Positions 10,004 through 17,875 of a stretch of 62,291 nt of DNA are shown here, piece after piece. The notes beneath the pieces were generated by a model, which worked only from the letters and a program-made list of their open reading frames with translations, had not been told where the DNA came from and ran no database searches. The stretch covers positions 1 to 62,291 of the forward strand of contig PKDU01000039.1 in assembly GCA_002862705.1 (NCBI GenBank). The letters run 5' to 3'. Each line of letters starts with the position of its first letter. Positions within the stretch are counted from its first letter, which is position 1. This stretch comes from Flavobacteriaceae bacterium. GTDB lineage: Bacteria > Bacteroidota > Bacteroidia > Flavobacteriales > Flavobacteriaceae. Position numbers and translations under genes: made by a program.

Positions 10004-10884
10004 TCTTTATCTAGATAATCCGGCGTACCGTCATTATCCGTGTCATCGGCTATGCCGTCGTTATTCGCGTCATACTCAGTGCGCGTTAGTATGCCGTCAT
10101 TGTCATCATCATCATCACGGAAATTGGGTAGACCATCGCTATCCGTATCGTCATCAAAATAATTGTCGCCGTCTAAGTCTTCAAGGTGCGTAGGGACACT
10201 ATCGCCATCGTGATCTGTGGTGTTGTAGGTAAATAAATCTACAGCAAAAATAAGTGGCGAGTAAGCCGGAACGCTTCTTGAGTCGTTGTAATACCCCAAA
10301 GCAGAGGGCATAAAAATAGCAGCGGAGCCAAACCCATCAAAGGCATAGGTACCATCCGAATTAATGGTAGGTGCTGCTGCACTTTTAATGTATGGCATTA
10401 GGGCGCTAAAGCCTTTTACCACAGAAAGTGATTCAAACCAAACGGGATTGGTTCTTTCGTCAAATCTACTCAAGTTAAGTAGCATTCCCTTATAGGCAAC
10501 AAAAACGCTATCTGCAGCAGTTGGTGCGGTTCCCACGCCCTCGCGTATTTTGAGCACATAGGCGGTGTGGTCAACGTATGCACCATCGTTATCTTTAACT
10601 CTAAAATTGAGTTCTTCAACTTGGTCACTCAACGGCGTTTTATTGGCATTGTCCCCTTGAATGGTATCAATGGTGAATGTTACTTGCTCATTGGTTGCAG
10701 CAGTTGCATATTCCTCATAGTTGTAGAAGCGTGTTTGCAAAAAGCTAAGTAAGGAGTCGTTATCCACCGCGCGTTGGGGTTCGTAGTCACGAGGCGGCTC
10801 TCGAAAACCACGCTGCTGTTCTTCACAGGCAGTAGCAAATACAAGTAGGCATACAATTCCAAAAAAAGGTTTTAGTATTTTCAT
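10000..10884 (-). CDS. FKBP-like peptidyl-prolyl isomerase lipoprotein with thrombospondin type 3 repeats
   Basis: Predicted lipoprotein of 294 residues. The signal ends in a lipobox (VFATACEE). A central FKBP-like domain (residues about 110-225: YVLKIREGVGTAPTAADSVFVAYKG, read in parts) is followed by an Asp-rich tail with repeats of the form DxDxDGxxD (residues about 228-294), the calcium-binding thrombospondin type 3 repeat. The isomerase would act at the cell surface or in the periplasm; the tail may bind calcium. It resembles gliding-associated FKBP lipoproteins of Flavobacteriia, but I see no other gliding gene nearby. The FKBP match is by pattern and moderate. Confidence 0.8.
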   Translation of the reverse strand: MKILKPFFGIVCLLVFATACEEQQRGFREPPRDYEPQRAVDNDSLLSFLQTRFYNYEEYATAATNEQVTFTIDTIQGDNANKTPLSDQVEELNFRVKDNDGAYVDHTAYVLKIREGVGTAPTAADSVFVAYKGMLLNLSRFDERTNPVWFESLSVVKGFSALMPYIKSAAAPTINSDGTYAFDGFGSAAIFMPSALGYYNDSRSVPAYSPLIFAVDLFTYNTTDHDGDSVPTHLEDLDGDNYFDDDTDSDGLPNFRDDDDDNDGILTRTEYDANNDGIADDTDNDGTPDYLDKD

Positions 10885-10945
10885 CCATAAGATTTAAAGC
10901 GCAAGATACAATTTTAGTGTATTATTGCGAAGCAATATTATAAAC

Positions 10946-11317
10946 ATGCGAATAGACAAATATCTTTGGGCGGTCCGCTATTACAAGTCAAGAAATGCAG
11001 CCAGTACGGCCTGTAGAAAGGGCTATGTACAGCTTGGTGGCCAAAACGCAAAACCTTCACGGGAAGTTTATGTGTCAGATAAAATTAGCATGCGACGTCA
11101 ACAACTCACTATTGAAATCTATGTGTTAGATCTTCCCAAGAGTCGTGTTGGCGCAAAACTCGTACCCCAATATTGCAAAGACATCACCCCACAAAAAGCA
11201 TTGGATCTCAAGCATGCTGCAGATGAGAATCAACGCTTGTCGAGGGTCAAAGGCGCTGGCAGGCCGAGCAAAAAAGACCGAAGAGACCTTGAGGATTTTT
11301 TAGATGATGATGCCTAA
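10946..11317 (+). CDS. S4-domain RNA-binding protein (HslR-like)
   Basis: About 123 residues. It begins MRIDKYLWAVRYYKSRNAAS, a typical S4 RNA-binding domain, and continues GYVQLGGQNAKPSREVYVSD. The tail is basic (GAGRPSKKDRRDLED). HslR-type proteins bind stalled 50S-nascent chain-tRNA complexes after heat stress; that role is inferred from family only. I use the ATG at 10946, where the S4 domain begins, rather than a TTG 21 bases upstream. Confidence 0.88.
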   Translation: MRIDKYLWAVRYYKSRNAASTACRKGYVQLGGQNAKPSREVYVSDKISMRRQQLTIEIYVLDLPKSRVGAKLVPQYCKDITPQKALDLKHAADENQRLSRVKGAGRPSKKDRRDLEDFLDDDA

Positions 11318-11340
11318 GGTATATTGTGTATTTTTGTGCT

Positions 11341-11835
11341 ATGAGTGAAATTATTTTGACATCGGAACAAATTGAGCACAAGCTGGAACGCATCGCCTAT
11401 CAGATTCTTGAAGCCAATGGCGAGAACAAAACCATCATCATTGCAGGTATCGTTGCCAATGGTTATGCGGTAGCTGAACGTATTGTTCACCACCTAAAAG
11501 CCAATTCTGCAAAAGAAATTTTAAGTTGTGAGATCAAAATAGATAAAAAAAATCCGCTTAATCCCATTCAGACCACACTTGCTGCAAAAGATTACACAAA
11601 CAAATCGGTTGTGCTGGTCGATGACGTGCTTCACACAGGCACAACCTTAATATATGCCGTGAGACATTTTTTAAGCGTGCCGCTTAAGCAGTGCAAAACA
11701 GCTGTATTGCTTGACAGAAACCACAAGAAATTTCCCATTAAAGCCGATTTTAAAGGAGTATCACTGTCAACTTCTATAAACGAGAATCTGGCTGTTCAGG
11801 TGGGTCCCAACGGATTTACTGCCGTACTAGATTAA
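11341..11835 (+). CDS. Phosphoribosyltransferase family protein (PyrR-like)
   Basis: About 164 residues. The PRPP-binding loop VVLVDDVLHTGTTL (near residue 100) is the hallmark of type I phosphoribosyltransferases. The N-terminal part (SEQIEHKLERIAYQILEAN) resembles PyrR, the pyrimidine operon regulator and uracil phosphoribosyltransferase. No pyrimidine gene is nearby, so the substrate stays open. Start at ATG 11341, since residues from an earlier in-frame codon are not family-like. The 3' end overlaps the convergent aroK by 9 bases. Confidence 0.85.
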   Translation: MSEIILTSEQIEHKLERIAYQILEANGENKTIIIAGIVANGYAVAERIVHHLKANSAKEILSCEIKIDKKNPLNPIQTTLAAKDYTNKSVVLVDDVLHTGTTLIYAVRHFLSVPLKQCKTAVLLDRNHKKFPIKADFKGVSLSTSINENLAVQVGPNGFTAVLD

Positions 11836-12366
11836 TTTTCCAACTTCTGCCACTACCGTTTCAATCGATTTGTTGTCTACTGAAATAATGTGATTGGCTT
11901 GCCTGTAAAAGCTTTGACGTTCAAACAAATGCTTTGCAATAAACGATTGCAAGGCTTCCTCCGTCTCGGCATGTGCAATTAAAGGACGGCCTTTTTTTTC
12001 AGGAAAAAGGCGTTGCGCTAACGTCTTGTGTGATGCATTGAGATAAAAAACATGCGGAGTAGTGGCCGCCACAAGTGCCATGTTGTCGTAATAACAAGGA
12101 GCGCCACCGCCCAAAGAAATGACTTTATTGGCAGCACTTTTAAGTACTTTTTTAAGTGTTTGGTGTTCCAATTCCCTAAAAGATTTAGCGCCCTTTTCAA
12201 TGAACAGTTCAGGAATTGAAGCAGCTGCATCATGGGCAATCACATCGTCTAGGTCTTCAAATAAGAGGTTGCGTTTCTGTGAAAGCATACGTCCTACCGT
12301 AGACTTACCGCTGCCCATGTATCCTATTAATATGATTGCGTTAGGGTTAGAAAAAGAAGTTGCCAT
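11827..12366 (-). CDS. aroK: Shikimate kinase
   Basis: Phosphorylates shikimate in aromatic amino acid synthesis, 179 residues. Walker A is GYMGSGKSTVG near residue 14; the shikimate-binding region shows FEDLDDVIA, FRELEHQTL and SLGGGAPCYYDN; the lid includes RPLIAH. aroE, the previous step in the pathway, is also in this window (61001) but far away. Convergent with the phosphoribosyltransferase gene. Confidence 0.95.
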   Translation of the reverse strand: MATSFSNPNAIILIGYMGSGKSTVGRMLSQKRNLLFEDLDDVIAHDAAASIPELFIEKGAKSFRELEHQTLKKVLKSAANKVISLGGGAPCYYDNMALVAATTPHVFYLNASHKTLAQRLFPEKKGRPLIAHAETEEALQSFIAKHLFERQSFYRQANHIISVDNKSIETVVAEVGKLI

Positions 12367-12409
12367 ATTTTAAAGTATTGCAGGTTGCAAATTTAGGGTA
12401 ATTTAATCT

Positions 12410-12440
12410 TTGAATAATCGTCAAAATGCGCCTATATTTG
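12410..12440 (+). promoter_or_regulatory. Bacteroidota-type promoter of the tRNA cluster
   Basis: TTG at 12410-12412 and TATATTTG at 12433-12440, separated by 20 bases, match the -33 and TAnnTTTG -7 elements of the Bacteroidota housekeeping sigma factor. The expected start of transcription is a few bases before the first tRNA-Lys at 12455. Confidence 0.7.
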
Positions 12441-12454
12441 CACCTTCAAATTTT

Positions 12455-12527
12455 GACTTGGTAGCTCAGCTGGTAGAGCATCTCCCTTTTAAGGAGAGGG
12501 TCCTGGGTTCGAACCCCAGCCAAGTCA
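12455..12527 (+). tRNA. tRNA-Lys (UUU), copy 1
   Basis: 73-base cloverleaf: acceptor GACTTGG pairs with CCAAGTC, D stem GCTC/GAGC, anticodon stem TCTCC/GGAGA with loop CTTTTAA (anticodon TTT), T stem CTGGG/CCCAG with TTCGAAC loop, discriminator A. CCA is not encoded. Identical to the next copy. Confidence 0.97.
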
Positions 12528-12535
12528 CAACCACA

Positions 12536-12608
12536 GACTTGGTAGCTCAGCTGGTAGAGCATCTCCCTTTTAAGGAGAGGGTCCTGGGTTCGAACCCCAG
12601 CCAAGTCA
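12536..12608 (+). tRNA. tRNA-Lys (UUU), copy 2
   Basis: A base-for-base identical copy of the preceding tRNA-Lys, 8 bases downstream, with the same anticodon TTT. It is a tandem duplication within one probable tRNA operon. Confidence 0.97.
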
Positions 12609-12623
12609 CTTCCTCATTCAAAA

Positions 12624-12709
12624 GCGCACGTGGCGGAATTGGTAGACGCGCTAGGTTGAGGGCCTAGTGGGAGTTAAATCCCGTGGAGGTTCGATTCCTC
12701 TCGTGCGCA
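12624..12709 (+). tRNA. tRNA-Leu (GAG)
   Basis: 86-base class II tRNA with a long variable arm. Acceptor GCGCACG pairs with CGTGCGC; the anticodon stem CTAGG/CCTAG encloses TTGAGGG (anticodon GAG); the variable arm is TGGGAGTTAAATCCCG; T loop TTCGATT. It lies 15 bases after the second tRNA-Lys. Confidence 0.96.
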
Positions 12710-12757
12710 CTTTTCTTTATTTCTTTTATTTTCAGCGCTTTATATCTTTTTTTTTTG

Positions 12758-12794
12758 TAATTTTGTTTAACAGTGTTTACAAAACATTAAACAA
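12758..12794 (+). promoter_or_regulatory. Probable autoregulatory operator overlapping the MerR/CarH-like gene's -7 element
   Basis: Dyad TTGTTTAA (12763-12770), 16-base spacer, TTAAACAA (12787-12794), ending directly at the ATG at 12795. The left arm overlaps TAATTTTG (12758-12765), a -7 element. The same 13-mer TAATTTTGTTTAA with the same dyad and spacer recurs at 22287-22323 before the photolyase operon. An extra TGTTTA inside the spacer (12774) gives a direct repeat at a 10-base step. A repressor bound here would block transcription. Confidence 0.75.
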
Positions 12795-13700
12795 ATGGAT
12801 CGCGTTAAAAGTAATTTTAGTATCAAAAACCTGGAGCATCTTTCAGGAATTAAGGCACACACCATTCGCATATGGGAAAAGCGTTACAACCTATTTGAGC
12901 CCGAACGAACCGACACCAACATACGCCTCTACAATCTTGAAAACCTTCAGAAATTACTCAACGTAACCCTTTTATACAATAATGGCTATAAGATTTCTAG
13001 AATAGCATCTCTTAGCCAACAAGAAATAAATGAAAACGTTCACAAGCTCACCATAAACAAAAACGCAGACGATTGGTCGATAGGCTTGTTTAAACTAGCC
13101 ATGATTAATTTCGATCAACGGTTGTTTACGAAAACGTTTAACGATTTATTGGAACAGTTTTCATTTAGTGAAATATTCAAAAACGTATTTGTTCCATTAA
13201 TGAACGAATTGGGCGTATTGTGGCTCACAAATTCCATCAGTCCGTCACACGAACATTTTATTACGAGCTTGGTAAAGCAAAAAATTCACGCCATGTGCGA
13301 GGATTTACAGCAAAAATATACACGCAGAACAGATCGAAGATTTGTTTTATTCCTGCCGGATAATGAAATTCACGAGTTAGGGTTATTGTACCTGCAATAC
13401 GAGGTACTTAACAATGGCTTTCAATGTGTGTTCTTAGGGCAGTCCGTTCCAATTGAAAGTTTAAGCAATCTAATCGACATAGGTGAACCCATAACGTTTA
13501 TTTCCTATTTCACTATTGAGCCTGCCCAAGATAAAATTGAATCATATTTAAATACTTTTAATTCAGAAATTATTGAAAATATTGATAGTGAATTATGGAT
13601 TTTAGGCTATCAAGTTCAGTTCATTTCAGATGAAATGCCTCATAAAATGCGTAAATTTAGTTCTATTGATGATGTGATTTATGCGTTGAATGTTGTTTAG
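12795..13700 (+). CDS. MerR-family regulator with B12-binding domain (CarH/LitR-like light sensor)
   Basis: 301 residues. The N-terminal MerR-type winged helix (residues about 8-70) contains AHTIRIWEKRYNLFEPERTD, typical of the CarA/CarH/LitR branch. The middle four-helix region has W143-x9-E153-H154, the W-x9-EH motif that caps adenosylcobalamin in CarH. The C-terminal domain carries E191-x-H193-x-x-G196, the ExHxxG cobalamin-ligand motif. Known CarH proteins bind DNA in the dark as tetramers and release it when light breaks the Co-C bond. The next genes make carotenoids. Its own promoter and the photolyase operon promoter share a 32-base dyad, the likely operator. Light sensing is inferred, not shown. 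Confidence 0.88.
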   Translation: MDRVKSNFSIKNLEHLSGIKAHTIRIWEKRYNLFEPERTDTNIRLYNLENLQKLLNVTLLYNNGYKISRIASLSQQEINENVHKLTINKNADDWSIGLFKLAMINFDQRLFTKTFNDLLEQFSFSEIFKNVFVPLMNELGVLWLTNSISPSHEHFITSLVKQKIHAMCEDLQQKYTRRTDRRFVLFLPDNEIHELGLLYLQYEVLNNGFQCVFLGQSVPIESLSNLIDIGEPITFISYFTIEPAQDKIESYLNTFNSEIIENIDSELWILGYQVQFISDEMPHKMRKFSSIDDVIYALNVV

Positions 13701-13712
13701 CAAATACTAAAC
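13695..13712 (+). promoter_or_regulatory. Short dyad at the merR-crtB junction
   Basis: GTTTAG, six bases, CTAAAC: a perfect inverted repeat covering the regulator's stop codon. The arms resemble the half sites of the operator upstream (TTGTTTAg and cTAAAC) but the spacing is 6, not 16. It may be a weak operator for crtB or only a hairpin. Confidence 0.3.
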
Positions 13713-13779
13713 CTTTTATGCCCTTAGGGTAAATTGACACGATAATTATTTTATATTTACAAGCATCAAGGCAAAAAAT

Positions 13780-14619
13780 ATGAAAACGCTATTCGATCAA
13801 GTTTCTCACCAGAGCAGTAAACTCGTTACTGAATCTTACAGTACATCTTTTTCACTTGCAACCCGCATACTCTCAAGCGAAATCCGTCAAGACATTTACA
13901 ACATTTATGGGTTTGTCCGTTTCGCTGATGAAATTGTGGATTCCTTCCACGATTATAATAAAGCGGAATTGTTTGCCCGCTTTGAGCGATCGTTAGAAGA
14001 AGCACTGACAGAAAAAATTAGCCTAAATCCTATTCTAAATAGCTTTCAAGAAACGGTACACCGCTACAACATTGACCGTGAATACATAAATGCATTTATG
14101 CAAAGCATGCAATGGGATTTATCTAAAAAAACATATTTGAGCGACGAAGAATATAAAGCGTATATATACGGCTCTGCAGATGTAGTAGGTCTTATGTGCT
14201 TAAAAGTTTTTGTCAAAGGAGACAATGCCCTATTTGAATCTTTGAAAGGTTCTGCCATGCGTTTGGGTTCGGCCTTCCAAAAAGTTAATTTCCTAAGAGA
14301 TCTGAAAGCAGATCACGAACATCTCGAACGCTCCTATTTTCCTAATGTTGATATGAATGCTTTTGATGAAGAATCAAAACAGGCTATAATCGACGAAATT
14401 GAAGCTGACTTTAAAGCTGGATTGAAAGGTATTTTTCAATTGCCAGATGATGCTAAATTTGGTGTTTACACGGCTTATAAATATTATTTACGCCTGCTCA
14501 AAAAACTTAAAAAAACGCCTTCAATACAGATAAAATCCAAACGAATTCGCGTGCCGAATTATCAAAAAGCAGATGTGTTGGCGCGTTCATTTATACGTTA
14601 TCAATTTAATTTACTATAA
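13780..14619 (+). CDS. crtB: Phytoene synthase
   Basis: Condenses two geranylgeranyl diphosphates into phytoene, the first committed carotenoid step; 279 residues. Both Asp-rich motifs are present: FADEIVDSFHD near residue 50 and NFLRDLKADHE near residue 173, which bind diphosphate through magnesium. It lies 79 bases after the CarH-like regulator and just before crtZ. Phytoene desaturase (crtI), which in related genomes commonly stands next to crtB, is absent here and must be elsewhere if the pathway is complete. A squalene synthase role is less likely given the crtZ neighbour. Confidence 0.92.
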   Translation: MKTLFDQVSHQSSKLVTESYSTSFSLATRILSSEIRQDIYNIYGFVRFADEIVDSFHDYNKAELFARFERSLEEALTEKISLNPILNSFQETVHRYNIDREYINAFMQSMQWDLSKKTYLSDEEYKAYIYGSADVVGLMCLKVFVKGDNALFESLKGSAMRLGSAFQKVNFLRDLKADHEHLERSYFPNVDMNAFDEESKQAIIDEIEADFKAGLKGIFQLPDDAKFGVYTAYKYYLRLLKKLKKTPSIQIKSKRIRVPNYQKADVLARSFIRYQFNLL

Positions 14620-14628
14620 GATAAGACC

Positions 14629-15075
14629 ATGTCCCTGATTGCTCAAATTGGTGTATTTTTTCTAACGTTTTTTATCATGGAGTTTATGGCTTGGTTTAGC
14701 CATAAATATATCATGCATGGCTTTTTGTGGTCGCTTCACAAAGACCACCACCACAAAGACCACAACTCTTGGTTTGAACGCAATGACCTGTTTTTTATCT
14801 TCTATGCAGTCGTAAGTATGGGTTGCGTAATACTATGGGGAGAATATGGTTTTACGCCAGGTCTAGCCATCGGCATAGGCATCTTTGCTTATGGATTGGC
14901 CTACTTTATGGTGCACGATATTTTTATTCATCAGCGATTTAAAATATGGCGTAATGCCAACAACCGCTATGCGCGAGGCGTAAGGCGCGCGCACAAAATC
15001 CACCACAAACACCTTGGTAAAGCAAAAGGAGAATGTTTTGGTATGTTGTGGGTTCCTTTAAAGTATTTTAAATAG
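14629..15075 (+). CDS. crtZ: Beta-carotene hydroxylase
   Basis: Di-iron membrane enzyme that adds 3-hydroxyl groups to beta-carotene, giving zeaxanthin; 148 residues. The full histidine set is visible: H25-x4-H30, H37-x2-H40-H41, H96-x4-H101 and H122-x2-H125-H126. Four hydrophobic segments fit the membrane fold. It begins 9 bases after crtB, so the two genes form one unit. The 3' end overlaps the convergent ribH by 8 bases. Confidence 0.93.
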   Translation: MSLIAQIGVFFLTFFIMEFMAWFSHKYIMHGFLWSLHKDHHHKDHNSWFERNDLFFIFYAVVSMGCVILWGEYGFTPGLAIGIGIFAYGLAYFMVHDIFIHQRFKIWRNANNRYARGVRRAHKIHHKHLGKAKGECFGMLWVPLKYFK

Positions 15076-15535
15076 CAAGCGTTGCCATCTTTATGGCAGC
15101 AACAGCAGCTTCTGCACCCTTATTCCCTAGCTTTCCACCACTTCTGGCTTGTGCTTGTGACAAGGTGTCATCGGTAAGTACTCCGAAAATAACGGGCGAT
15201 TTGCCTTGAAGATTAAGGTCTTTAATTCCTGTAGCCACGGCTTCACACACATAATCGAAATGAGCTGTTTCTCCTCTTATCACACTCCCTAATGCAATAA
15301 CAGCATCGAAACCCGCATGCATGGCTGCTTTGCATCCATAAACCAATTCGAAACTGCCCGGAACATCTATGCGCTGAATATCAGAACATCCCTTTTGCTC
15401 AAGTACAGCGTGGGCGCCTTGATATAAATTTTCTGTTATTTCAGCATTCCATTCAGAGACAACAACGGCAATTCGAAGGGCGGCTGCGCTAGGCACCGCA
15501 TCCAAATTCAAAGGACCGTGTTGTGCCGTTGCCAT
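15068..15535 (-). CDS. ribH: 6,7-dimethyl-8-ribityllumazine synthase
   Basis: Penultimate step of riboflavin synthesis, 155 residues. Motifs: AVVVSEWNAEITENL (substrate loop), VPGSFELVYGCKAA, and ALGSVIRGETAHFDYV with the catalytic His, then FGVLTDDTLSQAQARSG. Flavin is the cofactor of the photolyases further downstream, but no regulatory link is visible. It stands 1 base after the upstream TPR gene on the minus strand, so the two are co-transcribed. Confidence 0.96.
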   Translation of the reverse strand: MATAQHGPLNLDAVPSAAALRIAVVVSEWNAEITENLYQGAHAVLEQKGCSDIQRIDVPGSFELVYGCKAAMHAGFDAVIALGSVIRGETAHFDYVCEAVATGIKDLNLQGKSPVIFGVLTDDTLSQAQARSGGKLGNKGAEAAVAAIKMATLAI

Positions 15536-15536
15536 A

Positions 15537-16292
15537 CTAGTTTTGGGCTTGGGCTAATAGCACCTCAACATGTGTTGCCTGAGGAGTTGCTGCATAGTCT
15601 GCTGCTAAGGTCTCAAGCATGGATACAGCGTCAGACTTGGCATCTAAACTTAAGGCTACCTGAGCACCTTTAAGTAAAAAAAGAGGTGTTGTCAGATCGT
15701 TGTCTGCATAATTAGCCGCTTTTTTATAGTAGCCTAACGCATCTTCTAGCTGATTTAGCTCCGTGAATGCATCTGCGATTCCGCCAAGCGCAAGTGCGCC
15801 CAATATGGGGTCGTTAGCAGAAAAATCTTCTAAATAATCAATGGATAAATCGTATTCGCCGCGCTGAAGATATATCATGCCAGCGTTGTAAGTGGCAATT
15901 TCAGCAGCCGCAGAACCACCATAGCTGTTGATGATTTCAATAAATCCAGGGTTTTGGCCGTCTCCTTCAAGAGCGCGTACAAACAAAGAATCTTGCAAGG
16001 TTGGATCTTCCATAGCTTCGTTAAAGTAGGCTTGCGCCTGTGCCATGAGGTTGGTAGACTCCTCTTGCATGGGCTTAGCCACATAGTTTTCATAGCCTAA
16101 ATAAGCGAATACACCAACGACCACGAGGCCAATAAAGGATAGGATATAGTTCTGGTTTCGAGACACCCAAGCCTCTGCACGACCTGCAGAAGTGTCAAGC
16201 GTTGAAAATACTTCAGCTGTTACACTCTCTTGCTCTGGTGAATGTTGTTGGGGCATTTTTGGTTTACCTCCGCGTTTTTTGTACGTAGCCAT
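15537..16292 (-). CDS. Membrane-anchored tetratricopeptide-repeat protein (YfgM-like)
   Basis: 251 residues. A basic cytoplasmic N-terminus (MATYKKRGGKPKMPQQ) and one membrane helix near residues 49-68 (ILSFIGLVVVGVFAYLGY) are followed by a periplasmic region of TPR-like helices (AQAYFNEAMEDPTLQDS, IYLQRGEYDLSIDYLEDF). The architecture matches the YfgM/TPR_21 type of ancillary translocon partner, but the exact role is not shown. It is commonly found upstream of ribH in Flavobacteriia. Confidence 0.82.
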   Translation of the reverse strand: MATYKKRGGKPKMPQQHSPEQESVTAEVFSTLDTSAGRAEAWVSRNQNYILSFIGLVVVGVFAYLGYENYVAKPMQEESTNLMAQAQAYFNEAMEDPTLQDSLFVRALEGDGQNPGFIEIINSYGGSAAAEIATYNAGMIYLQRGEYDLSIDYLEDFSANDPILGALALGGIADAFTELNQLEDALGYYKKAANYADNDLTTPLFLLKGAQVALSLDAKSDAVSMLETLAADYAATPQATHVEVLLAQAQN

Positions 16293-16388
16293 TTTAAAAT
16301 GTTATGGACGCAAAAATAAAATTTTTATTCCAATACACCTTGCCGCCAAAATGTTTATTTTGGATGCTTCTTAAATATACGTTGTTTT

Positions 16389-17477
16389 ATGAGCAGTTTG
16401 CGTCTTAACGCCATCGAGATTACCAACTATAAAAACGTATCAAATGCAAGTTATACATTCGATGCGCCCATTCATTGTTTTGTTGGAAATAACGGAAAAG
16501 GAAAAACCAATACGCTAGACGCCATTTATCATCTAGCCATGGGGCGTAGCTATTTTTCGGCTGTAAACGCCCACACGATACAACATGAGGCCGACTTTAT
16601 GCGAGTTGAAGGCCACTTTGAGCGCGATGACCGCACGGAACGCATCGAATGTATGCTCAAACGCGAAGCCTCCAAAGTATTTATTCGCAACGGCAAGAAA
16701 TACAAAAAGCTATCCGAACACATTGGCCTCCTACCAACCGTAATGATTTCTCCCGCTGACGTAGACCTAATCAACGAAGGCAGCCAAACCAGAAGGAGCT
16801 TTATCGACCGCCTGATTGGACAAGCTGATAAGACCTATTTGCATCAGCTTATCCAGTATCAAAAAATACTACAACAACGCAATGCCCTACTAAAACAAAT
16901 GGGGCGGTATGGACAGGGTGCAAATGAAACATTAGAAATCTACAACGAGCAACTGGTAGCTCTCGGATCACCCATTCATCAAACGAGAGTCGAATACCTG
17001 TCCACCTTTGAACCTTTGTTTAAAAAGCGATATGCCGCCATAAGTGGTGTTGAAGAAAACGTGAGCGTATCCTATCAAAGTCAACTATTGAACGAAGATT
17101 TCAGAAAATTAATCGAAAACGCAGCCACCCAAGACCGCATGGCACAATTCAGCACCGTGGGTATCCACAAAGACGATTTGGTGTTTGAGATTGAGGGATA
17201 CCCCATCAAGAAATTTGGCAGCCAAGGACAGCGCAAGTCGCTGTTAATCGCACTAAAATTGGCGCAATTTGATATGCTAAAACAAATTACAACGGTGACA
17301 CCCATCCTGCTTTTGGATGATATTTTTGACAAGCTAGACGAACAGCGTGTTTCTAAAATCATCAATCTGGTACACGAATCCTCTACTGGCCAACTCTTTA
17401 TTACCGATACCCATCCCGAACGGACAGAAGCCGTTATCAAAAAAACAGAACAAGCCTTCAAACTACATCACTTATGA
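16389..17477 (+). CDS. recF: DNA replication and repair protein RecF
   Basis: SMC-like ATPase that loads RecA at gaps, 362 residues. Walker A is VGNNGKGKTN near residue 32, the signature motif KFGSQGQRKSLLIALKLAQF near residue 275, and Walker B ILLLDDIFDKLD near residue 310. Divergent from the TPR-ribH pair; it overlaps the next lipoprotein gene by 4 bases (ATGA), forming a small operon with the DUF721 gene. Confidence 0.95.
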   Translation: MSSLRLNAIEITNYKNVSNASYTFDAPIHCFVGNNGKGKTNTLDAIYHLAMGRSYFSAVNAHTIQHEADFMRVEGHFERDDRTERIECMLKREASKVFIRNGKKYKKLSEHIGLLPTVMISPADVDLINEGSQTRRSFIDRLIGQADKTYLHQLIQYQKILQQRNALLKQMGRYGQGANETLEIYNEQLVALGSPIHQTRVEYLSTFEPLFKKRYAAISGVEENVSVSYQSQLLNEDFRKLIENAATQDRMAQFSTVGIHKDDLVFEIEGYPIKKFGSQGQRKSLLIALKLAQFDMLKQITTVTPILLLDDIFDKLDEQRVSKIINLVHESSTGQLFITDTHPERTEAVIKKTEQAFKLHHL

Positions 17478-17875
17478 GAGCAGCATACCCCCTTTTGTGT
17501 TTGCTTTTAATAAGCTGTACTCCCGATGTAAAGCCGGCAGATCTAGATCGACTTAATGGCTATTGGCGTATTGACAAAGCGGTGTCGCCAAGCGGCGAAG
17601 AAAAACAATACAAATCCACTGTTGATGTTGATTTTTTTGAGCTCAATGACCAAAAAGGGATTAGAAAAAAACTAAAGCCCCTGTTCAACAAGCAGTTCAA
17701 CAGCTCAAATGATTTTGTGCCGTTCCATATTGCTTTTTTGGAAAAAAAATGCATTATTACGTACAACAAACAAAACCAAAGCTGGCAAGAAGAAATCACA
17801 ACACTAACAGCTGATAAATTAAAGCTAAAAGATGCTCGAGGTGTCGTTTTTCATTATGTTAAATATCAACCATGA
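17474..17875 (+). CDS. Putative lipoprotein of unknown function
   Basis: 133 residues with a short signal and lipobox (LLLISCTPD), so probably anchored in a membrane. The rest contains LNGYWRIDKAVSPSGEEKQY and FHIAFLEKKCIITYNK, a small lipocalin-like pattern, but I do not recognise a defined family. It overlaps recF upstream and the DUF721 gene downstream by 4 bases each, so it is translated with them. Confidence 0.75.
   Translation: MRAAYPLLCLLLISCTPDVKPADLDRLNGYWRIDKAVSPSGEEKQYKSTVDVDFFELNDQKGIRKKLKPLFNKQFNSSNDFVPFHIAFLEKKCIITYNKQNQSWQEEITTLTADKLKLKDARGVVFHYVKYQP

Noticed and set aside
12410..12667. 85-residue open frame across the tRNA cluster
   Set aside because: It is the translation of the two identical tRNA-Lys genes, shown by its internal repetition; the RNA genes explain the sequence.
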